A stretch of 31,177 nt of DNA from Nanobdellota archaeon (GTDB taxonomy: Archaea; Nanobdellota; Nanobdellia; Pacearchaeales; GW2011-AR1): assembly GCA_030689875.1 (NCBI GenBank), contig JAUYHR010000047.1, forward strand, positions 1 through 31,177. The letters run 5' to 3'. The notes under the pieces were generated by a model, which was given only the letters and a program-made list of their open reading frames with translations, was not told the origin of the DNA and made no database searches. Position numbers and translations under genes: made by a program. This document shows positions 7,857 to 15,814 of the stretch, piece after piece. Each line of letters opens with the position of its first letter. Positions within the stretch are counted from its first letter, which is position 1.

Positions 7857-8345
7857 TTATTTTTCAGCGAATTTCTGAGATTTATATTTTTTTGTTTTTT
7901 CTTTAGATTTTGAAGGTTCACCAGAATCATCCCTTGGGGAAGGTTCAGCGTAATCTTGATAATCTCCTAAGCTCTCAATACATCGCCCGCCGTAAAAAGT
8001 ATATTTTTTTCCATTTAAACTAAAAATAACAGCATTTAATTCACTGCATCCGTCAAATTTTTTATTGCGGTTCAGGTCATCATAATCGCATTTAAAATTT
8101 TCAAGCAAAACTTTCTTTCCGGACAAATTATAAATTTCGGGGGCGCTTTCCCGATAAATTCTCATCGCAATTTTATCGGCCTTTATTGTAACCGCACTGC
8201 CCTTATCTTTTTCTATGACGGCTTCTATATTTTTTGGATTTGTCTCTAATGTTTTTGTTTTTATATTTGCAAGCTCACATCCATTAAAACTTCCAGCTAA
8301 AACCGGAATGATTGCAAATTTTGATAAGTTTTTTAGGGAGGTCAT
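7857..8345 (-). CDS. Small lipoprotein with a calcium-loop-like motif
   Basis: 162 residues from the ATG at 8345. A longer frame opens at 8393, but that start would overlap the preceding gene by 41 nt, whereas ATG 8345 gives a 7-nt gap, the TAAAATGA context shared by neighbouring genes and a proper signal peptide with lipobox FNGC. The mature part has three further cysteines (in FKCDYDD, DGCSEL and GGRCIES), suggesting disulfides, and DLNRNKKFDG, which resembles an EF-hand or dockerin calcium loop. The C-terminus is Ser/Lys/Pro-rich. Family unknown; probably anchored outside the membrane. Confidence 0.65.
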   Translation of the reverse strand: MTSLKNLSKFAIIPVLAGSFNGCELANIKTKTLETNPKNIEAVIEKDKGSAVTIKADKIAMRIYRESAPEIYNLSGKKVLLENFKCDYDDLNRNKKFDGCSELNAVIFSLNGKKYTFYGGRCIESLGDYQDYAEPSPRDDSGEPSKSKEKTKKYKSQKFAEK

Positions 8346-8352
8346 TTTATTT

Positions 8353-8544
8353 TTATCTATATTTAATATTAAAAAATTCTCTAATAAACGCACCTGCTCG
8401 ATATGGTTTCTTTTCTACTTCTTTTAACCATTTATACATTTCATTTTTTAATCTTGATACTTGAACATACTTTGCTATTTTAGGGTCAGATGCAAACATA
8501 ACTTGTTTAATATCTTCTAATGTTTTTAGTTTAGTTATTTTCAT
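8353..8544 (-). CDS. Hypothetical protein, 63 aa
   Basis: Short basic helical protein with no recognised domain. It lies 8 nt after the 70-aa gene and 7 nt before the small lipoprotein gene. Start ATG is in the TAAAATGA context used throughout the run, which is the main support for it being a real gene. Confidence 0.55.
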   Translation of the reverse strand: MKITKLKTLEDIKQVMFASDPKIAKYVQVSRLKNEMYKWLKEVEKKPYRAGAFIREFFNIKYR

Positions 8545-8552
8545 TTTAATTT

Positions 8553-8765
8553 TTAAAATATTTTTTCAGCGAGTTCATATAAACCAACTAATATGGGAAA
8601 GGCAGAGACCGCTTGATAAGCAGAATTAAGACAAAGCGAGGCAGGTTTTTCCAGAACATTTGGTTTGCCCTTATCAAAATCTTTGAAAGCTCGATAAATT
8701 CCATAAATTGGAATCCATTGTTTTCTATTTATTTTTCCAGTTTTTTGTTCTAAAGTTTTTGTCAT
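8553..8765 (-). CDS. Hypothetical protein, 70 aa, possible membrane helix
   Basis: No family recognised. Residues 1-40 are basic with IPIYGIYRAF; residues 48-67 (SAYQAVSAFPILVGLYELAE) are hydrophobic enough for one membrane-associated helix. It starts 1 nt after the stop of the 211-aa gene, in the same TAAAATGA context. Confidence 0.5.
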   Translation of the reverse strand: MTKTLEQKTGKINRKQWIPIYGIYRAFKDFDKGKPNVLEKPASLCLNSAYQAVSAFPILVGLYELAEKIF

Positions 8766-8766
8766 T

Positions 8767-9402
8767 TTAATTTCCCCCCATTAAAATTTCTTCCAAACCT
8801 TTTAAATTTTGTTTTCTTCTTTCGCCGATAGATTCTGAAACTGCTTTGTCCATTAAGTCTGTTTTGTAAGATTCAGTAAGAATTTGATAAAATTCCATGT
8901 TTTTTTGAAGAATTTTCTTTTTGTCTTCAGTTAATTTATTAATTTCTTCCTCAGACATTTTAGGGATTAATTCTCCGATATATTTGTCTCCCATTTCTTT
9001 TGGAATAGTTTTGCTCCCGCCCATTAATTCTTTATACAAATCGCTGACTTTGATTTGATTTAAAGATGTCTGCATAATTTGCGCGCAGTCCTTCATTATC
9101 TCTTTTTCCTTAAAATTTCCGGAATATATTTCGTCTTCTTCTCTTGATTTCAATATTGCATTTTTAAAAACATTATATTCTTCTCCTGATTCAAGATTAT
9201 TTGCTTTTAAGTCTGAATTAAATGAAGGCCAATATTTAAATTCTTGAACAGCAGAATCTCCGCTTTGACCATATGCTTTAGATTTATGAACTAAAAAAGC
9301 CGACGCTAAATTCATCAAATCCAGAGCCTTCAAATTTTTCAAAGCCCATTTTCTTGAATTTTCTTTTGCTTCTTCAATTTGTTCTTTTGTTAGGTTTGTC
9401 AT
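8767..9402 (-). CDS. Hypothetical helical protein, 211 aa
   Basis: No family recognised. Soluble, strongly helical, rich in Lys, Glu, Leu and Met; no signal peptide or cysteine cluster. It lies 6 nt after the 112-aa gene and 1 nt before the 70-aa gene. Size and composition resemble a cytosolic helical-bundle partner, but nothing specific can be assigned. Confidence 0.6.
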   Translation of the reverse strand: MTNLTKEQIEEAKENSRKWALKNLKALDLMNLASAFLVHKSKAYGQSGDSAVQEFKYWPSFNSDLKANNLESGEEYNVFKNAILKSREEDEIYSGNFKEKEIMKDCAQIMQTSLNQIKVSDLYKELMGGSKTIPKEMGDKYIGELIPKMSEEEINKLTEDKKKILQKNMEFYQILTESYKTDLMDKAVSESIGERRKQNLKGLEEILMGGN

Positions 9403-9408
9403 TTTAAT

Positions 9409-9747
9409 TTAAAGTGTTATATTTTTAGTTCTGTTTATGAATGAGAGAATTTCTTGGGGAACATTAGTAGCTTTTTCTAACGAGTTTATACAACTCATTC
9501 CATATAAATCTCTTAAAATTTCTGTGTTTTTATCTTGTAAATAATGCCCCATCCACATTGAACCTGCAATAGCGTCGTGGAAATATTTATTTTGAGGATT
9601 TAATTCAACTTTTTCTAAAACAGGCATAGCTGTTTTTACTATGCTTAATGCTTCTTGATTTATTTTTTCGGCAAGATTTCTATTAAATGTTCTTGCATTT
9701 TCATATCTGTTTGCGTCTCCTAATTTTGGATTGTATTCGTTTGTCAT
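9409..9747 (-). CDS. Hypothetical protein, 112 aa, first gene of the ten-gene run
   Basis: No family recognised. Mostly helical, soluble. It is the promoter-proximal gene: a BRE/TATA pair at 9820-9836 predicts transcription from near 9795, giving a leader of about 48 nt. Later genes follow with gaps of 1-8 nt down to 6923. Confidence 0.6.
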   Translation of the reverse strand: MTNEYNPKLGDANRYENARTFNRNLAEKINQEALSIVKTAMPVLEKVELNPQNKYFHDAIAGSMWMGHYLQDKNTEILRDLYGMSCINSLEKATNVPQEILSFINRTKNITL

Positions 9748-9819
9748 TTTATTTTTGTTTTTTATTTAATCACTTTGTAGTCGTGATTGTTTATTGATAA
9801 TTATTATAGGAATAAAGGG

Positions 9820-9836
9820 TTTATAAATGTTTCGGT
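9820..9836 (-). promoter_or_regulatory. BRE/TATA promoter of the ten-gene run
   Basis: Minus strand reads CCGAAACATTTATAAA, with TATA at 9820-9827. Nearly the same CC(A/G)AAACATTTATAAA precedes the AbrB-Cdc48 operon and the RelBE pair at 27.8 kb, so it is a recurring strong promoter form in this genome. Confidence 0.65.
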
Positions 9837-9886
9837 TATGTTGTCTTTTGGAAGAAGTAACAATTTCAAATATCAAGAACACAACA

Positions 9887-9894
9887 TTTAAATA
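9887..9894 (+). promoter_or_regulatory. TATA box of the first toxin-antitoxin pair
   Basis: TTTAAATA lies about 26 nt ahead of ATG 9916, consistent with a leaderless transcript. It is only about 10 nt from the alternative GTG at 9901, which argues for the ATG start. Confidence 0.55.
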
Positions 9895-9915
9895 TATTCT
9901 GTGTATCCTGTATTT

Positions 9916-10197
9916 ATGCCCGCAATAACATTATCAATCCCCCCTGAATTAAAAAAGATTATGGATAGTTCAAAAATGATTAATTGGTCCGAAGTTGCGC
10001 GAAGAGCTTTTATTGAACAATTAAAAGACATCATAGAATTAGAGAGGATGAAAAAGATTAGAGAACTTTCTGAAATAGATATTGATGATAATAGAGATTT
10101 TAATTCAAAATATAAAAAAGAATTAATGAAAATAACTAAAAGTCCTCACACTAAATCCCTAACTTTAAATGAATTAAATACCTTATTAGGATTATAA
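9916..10197 (+). CDS. Antitoxin-like protein (ribbon-helix-helix type)
   Basis: 93 residues from ATG 9916 (a GTG at 9901 is the upstream alternative). The N-terminus MPAITLSIPPELKKIMDSS followed by INWSEVARRAFIEQL is the beta strand plus two helices of a ribbon-helix-helix DNA-binding antitoxin. The rest is charged and probably wraps the toxin. Its stop overlaps the toxin start by one base (TAATG at 10195-10199), as usual for coupled antitoxin-toxin pairs, and such antitoxins normally repress their own promoter. Confidence 0.75.
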   Translation: MPAITLSIPPELKKIMDSSKMINWSEVARRAFIEQLKDIIELERMKKIRELSEIDIDDNRDFNSKYKKELMKITKSPHTKSLTLNELNTLLGL

Positions 10198-10463
10198 TGC
10201 CCTTTGAGTTTATTCTTTCTAAAAATTTAGAAAAATGCATTGATAAACTTGCCAAAAAAAATAAAAAATTAGCAATTTCATTGCAAAAGAAAATAAAACA
10301 AATAATTAATTTAGATAAAGAATCAATTAATCATTTTAAAAATTTGAAAAGTCCGCTAAATCATTTAAAAAGAGTCCATATTGAAAGTTTTGTATTGACA
10401 TTCCAATTAAAAGAAGGGATAATTATTTTTGAAGACTTTGTTCATCATGACAAAGCATATTAA
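10197..10463 (+). CDS. RelE/ParE-superfamily toxin-like protein
   Basis: 88 residues with the compact RelE/ParE layout: two N-terminal helices rich in Lys, then strands VHIESFVLTFQ and GIIIFEDFVHHDKAY, the last matching the family's C-terminal strand with His. Toxins of this fold cut ribosome-bound mRNA or inhibit gyrase. The one-base overlap with the upstream antitoxin supports pairing. It is more divergent than the two other RelE proteins in the window. Confidence 0.7.
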   Translation: MPFEFILSKNLEKCIDKLAKKNKKLAISLQKKIKQIINLDKESINHFKNLKSPLNHLKRVHIESFVLTFQLKEGIIIFEDFVHHDKAY

Positions 10464-10481
10464 ACTAACTATTTGGCTTAA

Positions 10482-10730
10482 TTATTTATAAATTTTCTTT
10501 CTATGACCCAGTTCAACGACAACTATGACTAATTTATCATTTTGAATGTCTAAAATAATTCGGTAATTTCCAACTCTTAAACGAAAATATGGACTTCCAA
10601 CTAAACGTTTAACAAAATGATGGGGTCTTATGCGAATTCTGTCTAAAACATCTAAAATCCTTCTTTGCAACTCTTTATCCAATTTTTTCAACTGCTTTTC
10701 AGCGAGAGGGCTAAAGATTATAGAATACAT
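10482..10730 (-). CDS. RelE-family toxin
   Basis: 82 residues, a standard archaeal RelE mRNA interferase: SPLAEKQLKKLDKELQRRI helices, then the strand region YFRLRVGNYRIILDI and the C-terminal VVELGHRKKIY, with the Arg/His/Lys residues expected at the mRNA-cleavage site. Its start overlaps the stop of the partner antitoxin by one base. It converges with the first toxin gene with an 18-nt gap. Confidence 0.87.
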   Translation of the reverse strand: MYSIIFSPLAEKQLKKLDKELQRRILDVLDRIRIRPHHFVKRLVGSPYFRLRVGNYRIILDIQNDKLVIVVVELGHRKKIYK

Positions 10731-10957
10731 CAGAAACCTAACTCTTTTTTAACTTGTTCAAGAGTTTTGAAATTCTTAAAACCATTAGTTTTAATTTCTT
10801 TTTCATAGTCTAAGATAATTTTTTTTGTTTCTTCAGAAAGTTCTCTTGAATCCTCAATTAAATCCCAAATAATATTCTCATAACTTTCTTTTGCGTGCAT
10901 TTTTATTGCTTGCAATTTGTTCAATAAGTCGTCGCTTATTTGAATTGTTGTCACCAT
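10730..10957 (-). CDS. Antitoxin partner of RelE toxin
   Basis: 75 residues from ATG 10957 (an upstream frame start at 10975 adds MSYIIN; the TATA position favours 10957). MVTTIQISDDLLNKLQAIK followed by SYENIIWDLIE has the DNA-binding ribbon-helix-helix pattern of archaeal VapB/RelB-like antitoxins, and the C-terminal half is the toxin-binding part. TATA (TATTTAAATA) is at 10981-10990, and TATA-N6-TATA symmetry lies over the start region. Confidence 0.8.
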   Translation of the reverse strand: MVTTIQISDDLLNKLQAIKMHAKESYENIIWDLIEDSRELSEETKKIILDYEKEIKTNGFKNFKTLEQVKKELGF

Positions 10958-11070
10958 ATTAATTATATAACTCACTATAGTATTTAAATATTTCCCTTAA
11001 TAAAAAATCAAACTCCTAACAGGGCGCAAAGAATAAATAACTTTATAAAAAGCATTCCTCTAACTAAATC

Positions 11071-11868
11071 ATGCAAAAAAAAGAGCTGTTGTTTTTAATC
11101 TTAGGAATTTTTTTAATAAGTTTTGCAGGCGCGCAGAGTTCCCTTAATTTAGGAAATATTTTTGATTCGTCTTTAATTATTTACGGAGGGGCATTTATAA
11201 TTTTCTTTGCATTTATAAATTTTCTTTTAGGAAAATCTGTTTTCAAAGGGGATGAATCAAAAACAACAAGAGCAGTAATTTCATTTGCAATTTCAGCAAT
11301 GGCTGTTTATGGCTTATCAACAGGGGAATTTCTTTCAGGATTTGGAACAGGATATGTAGGTAATTTCTTTGTAGGGGATATTTTGCCGACGATTCTCACA
11401 ATAATTTTCATTGCAGGAATTGTATTTTTTATCTGGAAATGGGGGCTTTCAAATGTCTTGATGGTTTTTGGGGCATTATCAATTATAATAAGTCTCACAG
11501 ATTTAGCTTATGAAAAAAATGTATTTTTTGTTTTAGGAATTATATTTTTAGTAATCGGACTTTTGCTTAAATTCAGGAAACCAAAAATATCGGCAATTCC
11601 TCTGCCAAAAACAAGTAATTGGACGTGGCCTTGGAAAACTTCCCCGCCCCTTTATGAACAAAGAAAAAGAGGGATTTATGATTTATCACAAAAATATGAA
11701 GCTTATAAAATGAGCATATTTAGAACTAATTTAAGTCCGCATCAAAGAAAAAGCATGCTAAGAGCAATGTATCTAATAAGAAACCAATTAAGAAAATTAG
11801 GAGCTTCACAACCAGGACAATCGCCTGAACAAATAGAATCAACTCTTAGAAATAATAGATTAATTTAA
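11071..11868 (+). CDS. Multi-spanning membrane protein, 265 aa
   Basis: No family recognised. A signal peptide (about 1-21, ending AGAQ) is followed by about five hydrophobic segments near 35-53, 67-85, 106-123, 126-145 and 149-166, then a basic cytosolic-type tail with WTWPWK (near 186) and a helical region to the end. TATA CTTTATAAAA at 11041-11050 is about 25 nt ahead of ATG, so the transcript is probably leaderless. The gene is monocistronic and converges with the 150-aa membrane protein gene. Confidence 0.65.
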   Translation: MQKKELLFLILGIFLISFAGAQSSLNLGNIFDSSLIIYGGAFIIFFAFINFLLGKSVFKGDESKTTRAVISFAISAMAVYGLSTGEFLSGFGTGYVGNFFVGDILPTILTIIFIAGIVFFIWKWGLSNVLMVFGALSIIISLTDLAYEKNVFFVLGIIFLVIGLLLKFRKPKISAIPLPKTSNWTWPWKTSPPLYEQRKRGIYDLSQKYEAYKMSIFRTNLSPHQRKSMLRAMYLIRNQLRKLGASQPGQSPEQIESTLRNNRLI

Positions 11869-11900
11869 AACCATTTCTCCAATCCTTTTCCTTTATTTTA

Positions 11901-12353
11901 TTATTTCAACCACTTAAAAGATTTTCTTACTTCTTGATTATTTTTCAGTTTGATAAAGATTAAACCAAGAATAATTACAATCACCATTACTAAAAAGCTT
12001 CCATAAAAAAACCTGTTTAAGAGATGCAAGATATATTGTCCAATAGTTGGGTCTGAGTAGGGAAATAAAAAGACTCTAAAAACAAAAGCTTTTAGTCCGT
12101 GAATAATAAAAGAATATAAAATTCCTAAAAATAAAACATTCTTAAAATTAAAGTCATAATACAAAGTAAGCTTAATCACTGAAAAAGCCACCATGAGAGC
12201 CCATAAAGCTTGTGTTAAATTTAATATGTAAGGATAATTTTCGCTTAACGGAAGCGCAATGTAATATTGAGATATTACAACTAAAATAGAAATTAAAATA
12301 TAATATTTTATTGGCCAAAGATATTCTTTTAAAGTTTTTCCAAATATTTTCAT
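11901..12353 (-). CDS. Four-helix membrane protein, 150 aa
   Basis: No family recognised. Four hydrophobic segments are visible at about 14-36, 43-63, 73-92 and 112-135, with short basic ends. It starts 9 nt after the FEN-1 stop in the TAAAATG context, so it is co-transcribed with FEN-1, though no functional link is evident. Confidence 0.65.
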   Translation of the reverse strand: MKIFGKTLKEYLWPIKYYILISILVVISQYYIALPLSENYPYILNLTQALWALMVAFSVIKLTLYYDFNFKNVLFLGILYSFIIHGLKAFVFRVFLFPYSDPTIGQYILHLLNRFFYGSFLVMVIVIILGLIFIKLKNNQEVRKSFKWLK

Positions 12354-12362
12354 TTTAACTTT

Positions 12363-13403
12363 TTAAAACCATTTATCTAAATCTTTCTGTTTTGATTTTT
12401 CTTTAAATTCCCTTAATTTTTCAAGCTGGTTTTCAATTCTCTCGTTCGAAAAATCATGCTCCTTAACTAAAAGTTCTTTTATCTTTTTTTCATCAACCTC
12501 TCCAAATTTAAAATCAGCATTTTTTACATTTGGTTTATGAAACAGCTCAAAAATTTCCTGCCAGTCAAACTTGTCTTCTTCAGGCAAATTATTAATTTTC
12601 TCTTCAAATTCCTTGAAAATTCTGACGGGGGTTTTAAATTTTCTGACAAATTCCAGGGCTTTTTTCTGGCCAATTCCGGGAACTCCCCTCGGATTATAAT
12701 CCGTTCCAACTAAAATTCCCAAACATATTAATTGGTCTAAATTAATTTCCAGCTTATTAAAAACATCCTGCAAAACAATAATTTCCGGATTAATTTCTAT
12801 ATATCCTGAATAAGTTTTTTTTCTTCTTGAAATAGTTAAATTTCTTATGAGCTTTGGCGCTCCAAAAAGCAAGCTGTCATAATCCTGGCTGACTGAAGCA
12901 TAAACTTCACTTCTATGACGGGCTAAATAAGCGGCTTCTGCTTCTCCTTCTGAAGGCGCCTGCACGACGGGAATTCCCAAAGCCAGCAATAAATCTTTAC
13001 TTTCTTTTATCATCTCATCGTCAAGTCTTAAAAGTTGACTGCTGTATCTTTTCATTTCTTCAATATCCTCTTCTTGCTTAGCGCTTTCATATCTTCCTTT
13101 TGCAATATCCCTCGCCTCTTTTCTTTTTTTGTAAGTTTTTATTTTCTGCTCCGGAGCCTCGCCGTCAAAAACATAAACTAATTTAATTCCTTCAGAAAGC
13201 AGATTAACATTCCTGTAAAAAATCCCCGACAAATGACTTGTAATTCTTTTTTTATTATCCATTAAGGGAGTTCCGTCTGGCTGTCTGATTGTAGACAAAA
13301 ATTGATACAGCGTATTGAATGCGTCAACACAAACTATTTTTTCTCTTAAATCTGAAATCTGGAATTCTTTTCTTGGAATTATCTCGCGAATGTTTAAACC
13401 CAT
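12363..13403 (-). CDS. fen: Flap endonuclease 1
   Basis: 346 residues, full length for archaeal FEN-1, which removes 5' flaps during Okazaki-fragment maturation and base-excision repair. All metal-binding acids are visible: D27 (VDAFNT), D80 (VFDGEAP), E152 and E154 (SEGEAEA), D174 and D176 (SQDYDS) and D235 (LVGTDYNPRG), followed by the helix-hairpin-helix GVPGIGQKKAL. The C-terminus ends in QKDLDKWF, a PCNA-interacting PIP box (QxxLxxWF). The TATA-like stretch about 25 nt upstream (ATTTATATTT) suggests a short leader. The family assignment is firm. Confidence 0.97.
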   Translation of the reverse strand: MGLNIREIIPRKEFQISDLREKIVCVDAFNTLYQFLSTIRQPDGTPLMDNKKRITSHLSGIFYRNVNLLSEGIKLVYVFDGEAPEQKIKTYKKRKEARDIAKGRYESAKQEEDIEEMKRYSSQLLRLDDEMIKESKDLLLALGIPVVQAPSEGEAEAAYLARHRSEVYASVSQDYDSLLFGAPKLIRNLTISRRKKTYSGYIEINPEIIVLQDVFNKLEINLDQLICLGILVGTDYNPRGVPGIGQKKALEFVRKFKTPVRIFKEFEEKINNLPEEDKFDWQEIFELFHKPNVKNADFKFGEVDEKKIKELLVKEHDFSNERIENQLEKLREFKEKSKQKDLDKWF

Positions 13404-13437
13404 TTTATTATGTAGAAAAGTAAATATAAATAATTAT

Positions 13438-14208
13438 CTAAGGTATCAATTCTCTTAAAAAAGTGACAAGCCCTAAGATAATTAAAATCAAGCCGGCAAG
13501 TTTATTTAATTTTTCTTCTTTAAATAAATTAGCAAATCTTGCTGAAATTATTGCTCCGGAAATTCCTCCTGCAATTGCAAAAATTAAAAGCGTAATCGGG
13601 AAATTAATAAGATAAAAATGTGTTAAAGAGCCAGCCAAAGCTATAAAAAACATAATGAAAACCGAGGTTCCTATTGCCTCATGAATTTCAAATCTAAATA
13701 ATAAAATTAAAAGCAAAAGCAGAGAAATTCCTCCTGCCGCGCCAAGCCCTCCGCCAATTAATCCTACTCCAAAAGAAAGCAAAATCGCGAGCCAAAATTT
13801 TAAACTTTTTAATGAAAAATTAAATTCTAATTTAGTTACTGGCTTGAATTTTCTTTTTCTCCTGAAAAGACCTACCCCAGTGAATATAGTAATTAATCCA
13901 GTAATCGCAAACAATTCAGATTGAGGCAGAGAAATAGAAACATAACTTCCGATTACTGCTCCAATAACTGCAAAAATAGACAAGAAAATACCTATTTTAA
14001 ATTTAATATGATGATATTTTCTATACATTAAAAAAACAACCAGAGCAACAAAAACATCCAAAGCCAAGCTGGCGCCGATTAATGAAAATGCGTTATAATC
14101 TAAAAAAAGCAGAATAATTGGGATAAATGCAACTATTGAAGACGCGCCGATGATTCCCGTGATGATTCCCGTCACAAAACCCGCAAGGATAAAAATTAAA
14201 CTTTCCAT
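13438..14208 (-). CDS. TauE/SafE-family membrane permease
   Basis: 256 residues with about eight transmembrane helices in two repeats. The glycine-rich signatures GFVTGIITGIIGASS (about 11-25) and SFGVGLIGGGLGAAGG in the second half are typical of the sulfite exporter TauE/SafE family (formerly DUF81), which moves sulfur-containing anions across the membrane. The substrate here is unknown. A Shine-Dalgarno-like GGTGA sits 4 nt before ATG, unusual among the mostly leaderless genes here. Confidence 0.85.
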   Translation of the reverse strand: MESLIFILAGFVTGIITGIIGASSIVAFIPIILLFLDYNAFSLIGASLALDVFVALVVFLMYRKYHHIKFKIGIFLSIFAVIGAVIGSYVSISLPQSELFAITGLITIFTGVGLFRRKRKFKPVTKLEFNFSLKSLKFWLAILLSFGVGLIGGGLGAAGGISLLLLLILLFRFEIHEAIGTSVFIMFFIALAGSLTHFYLINFPITLLIFAIAGGISGAIISARFANLFKEEKLNKLAGLILIILGLVTFLRELIP

Positions 14209-14321
14209 ATTTCACCTTTTTATAAAAAGATAAAGAAACAATGTTTTTTAAATCTGTGGAATTTGTTAAAAAAGTGTCCAATTTTGTGAGACGAACTAAT
14301 TAAAATATTTGTTAAAATAAA

Positions 14322-14795
14322 TTATTTAATAATACTCCTGCTTCTCAATCTTCTGCTTTTTGGAATGAAATTTCCTATTTTATTTTCTGAAGCTTTTCCA
14401 CAGCCCAAAAAATTATCTTTATATTTTATAACGATTATTCCTCTTAAGTCCGTTTTAATATTTAATTCTTCGCCTTGTATCCAATTTTCTAATTGTTTAT
14501 TATCAATTTCAAAAATATTTTTTATTATTTGGTCTTTGAAGATTTGCGTTCCTTCTATGCTTAATCTTATTTCGCCAGTAGGAAAAAAAATTGCTCCAAT
14601 ATAAATTCCAATTTTTTCAATAAAGGTGATTTTTTCTAAATCTTTTATTTGTTCATCTGAAAAATCTCCCTGAAACAAGAAAATTTTTTCTTTTCCAATT
14701 TTTATTAGTTTGCCGGGAATTTCTTTTATTCCAAATTGCTTATTTAATTTTTCAAGCATCTCTTGTGTTTCGCGGTTTGAAAATATCTGAATCAT
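14322..14795 (-). CDS. PUA-domain RNA-binding protein, partner of NSUN methyltransferase
   Basis: 157 residues. The C-terminal half has a PUA-type motif LGCGKASENKIGNFIPKSRR; the N-terminal half resembles the pre-PUA domain found in NIP7 and in the C-termini of some RNA m5C methyltransferases. Its ATG overlaps the stop of the methyltransferase gene by 4 nt (ATGA) and is preceded by a strong Shine-Dalgarno GGAGGGTGA inside that gene, so translation is coupled. In many organisms this domain is fused to the methyltransferase; here it is a separate chain. It probably guides substrate RNA binding. Confidence 0.8.
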   Translation of the reverse strand: MIQIFSNRETQEMLEKLNKQFGIKEIPGKLIKIGKEKIFLFQGDFSDEQIKDLEKITFIEKIGIYIGAIFFPTGEIRLSIEGTQIFKDQIIKNIFEIDNKQLENWIQGEELNIKTDLRGIIVIKYKDNFLGCGKASENKIGNFIPKSRRLRSRSIIK

Positions 14796-15754
14796 TTCAC
14801 CCTCCTGAACTTCGCTACAAAAAACCCTTCGCTATTATTGTCTTGCGGATAAATTCTTGCACAAAATTTAACTCTTTCATCATATTTTTCATCGTTCCAG
14901 CTTGCAATTCCTTCACGACATTTAACGGGCAATTTTATTTCTTCAATTTTAATTTCATCTTTAAATTCTTTTAATGCAAAATCAACAACTTCTTCGTTTT
15001 CTTCAGGTGCATGAGTGCAGGTTGAATAAATCATTTCACCGCCTTCTTTAAGAATTTCAAATGCTTTTTGAAATAATTTTTTTTGCAATTTTGAAAGAGA
15101 TTTAATTGTGTTTGGATTCCACATCAAACAAGTTTTTACAGAACTTCTCATTGTTCCCTCGCCAGAACACGGAGCATCTAAAAGAATTTTGTCAAATTTT
15201 AATCCTTGTGATTTTAATTTTTCGCAAAGCGCGACGCCGTCTTCTCTTGTGATGATTGCATTGGCGACTCCGCATCTTTCAAGATTAGAAGCTAAAATTT
15301 TTATTCTTTCAATGTTGACATCATTTGCAATTATTGTTCCTGTGTTTTTAATTTGCGAAGCTATTTGAGAAGTTTTGCTTCCAGGCGAAGCGCATAAATC
15401 AAGAATTAATTCATTTGGTTTTGGAGCAAGCGCGATTGTAGAAAGCATACTTGCTAATTCCTGGATATAATAATAACCTAACAAATGTTCAATAGAACGT
15501 CCAAGTTCTCCTGGTCCTAAATCATTTTCAACAATCATCACTTCAGGATAATTTTTGAATGGTTGAGAAATTTTCCAATTTTTTTCTTCTAATTTTATTT
15601 TTAATTCTTCAGGAAAAATTTTTAGAGTGTTGCATCTAATTGAATTTAACAACGGCTCTTGAATTATTTTTTCATATTTTTCAAAATCAGCTTGATTAAG
15701 AAGATGTCTCATCTTTTCCAAGAATTCTGGTTTAGGCTTAATTTGAGATTTCAT
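14792..15754 (-). CDS. NSUN/RsmB-family RNA cytosine-C5 methyltransferase
   Basis: 320 residues. SAM-dependent m5C methyltransferase for tRNA or rRNA. Motif I is ILDLCASPGSKTSQIA (117-132), motif IV is LLDAPCSGEGTMR with C196, and motif VI is YSTCTHAPEENEEVV with C246; both catalytic cysteines are present. The N-terminal part (about 20-100) is the usual NSUN N1 domain, including the SIRCNTLK segment. TATA TTTTATAAAATAAAG near 15770-15782 implies a leaderless transcript. It is followed by the overlapping PUA-domain gene. Confidence 0.93.
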   Translation of the reverse strand: MKSQIKPKPEFLEKMRHLLNQADFEKYEKIIQEPLLNSIRCNTLKIFPEELKIKLEEKNWKISQPFKNYPEVMIVENDLGPGELGRSIEHLLGYYYIQELASMLSTIALAPKPNELILDLCASPGSKTSQIASQIKNTGTIIANDVNIERIKILASNLERCGVANAIITREDGVALCEKLKSQGLKFDKILLDAPCSGEGTMRSSVKTCLMWNPNTIKSLSKLQKKLFQKAFEILKEGGEMIYSTCTHAPEENEEVVDFALKEFKDEIKIEEIKLPVKCREGIASWNDEKYDERVKFCARIYPQDNNSEGFFVAKFRRVK

Positions 15755-15769
15755 AATTAGTTGAAGAAA

Positions 15770-15796
15770 CTTTATTTTATAAAACTTTAAATATCC
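15770..15796. promoter_or_regulatory. Overlapping divergent promoters
   Basis: Back-to-back TATA boxes: minus-strand TTTTATAAAATAAAG about 24 nt from the NSUN ATG (15754), and plus-strand CTTTAAATATCC about 25 nt from the ZIP transporter ATG (15815). The two genes are 60 nt apart, and both transcripts should be leaderless. Confidence 0.55.
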
Positions 15797-15814
15797 CCTT
15801 AAATTTAATTTTTC

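Noticed and set aside
8346..8393. Upstream start of the small lipoprotein gene
   Set aside because: It would overlap the preceding gene by 41 nt and bury the signal peptide; ATG 8345 fits the operon spacing and start context.
12524..12709. Alternative frame within FEN-1
   Set aside because: Same-strand shadow of a well-conserved gene with no start signal of its own.
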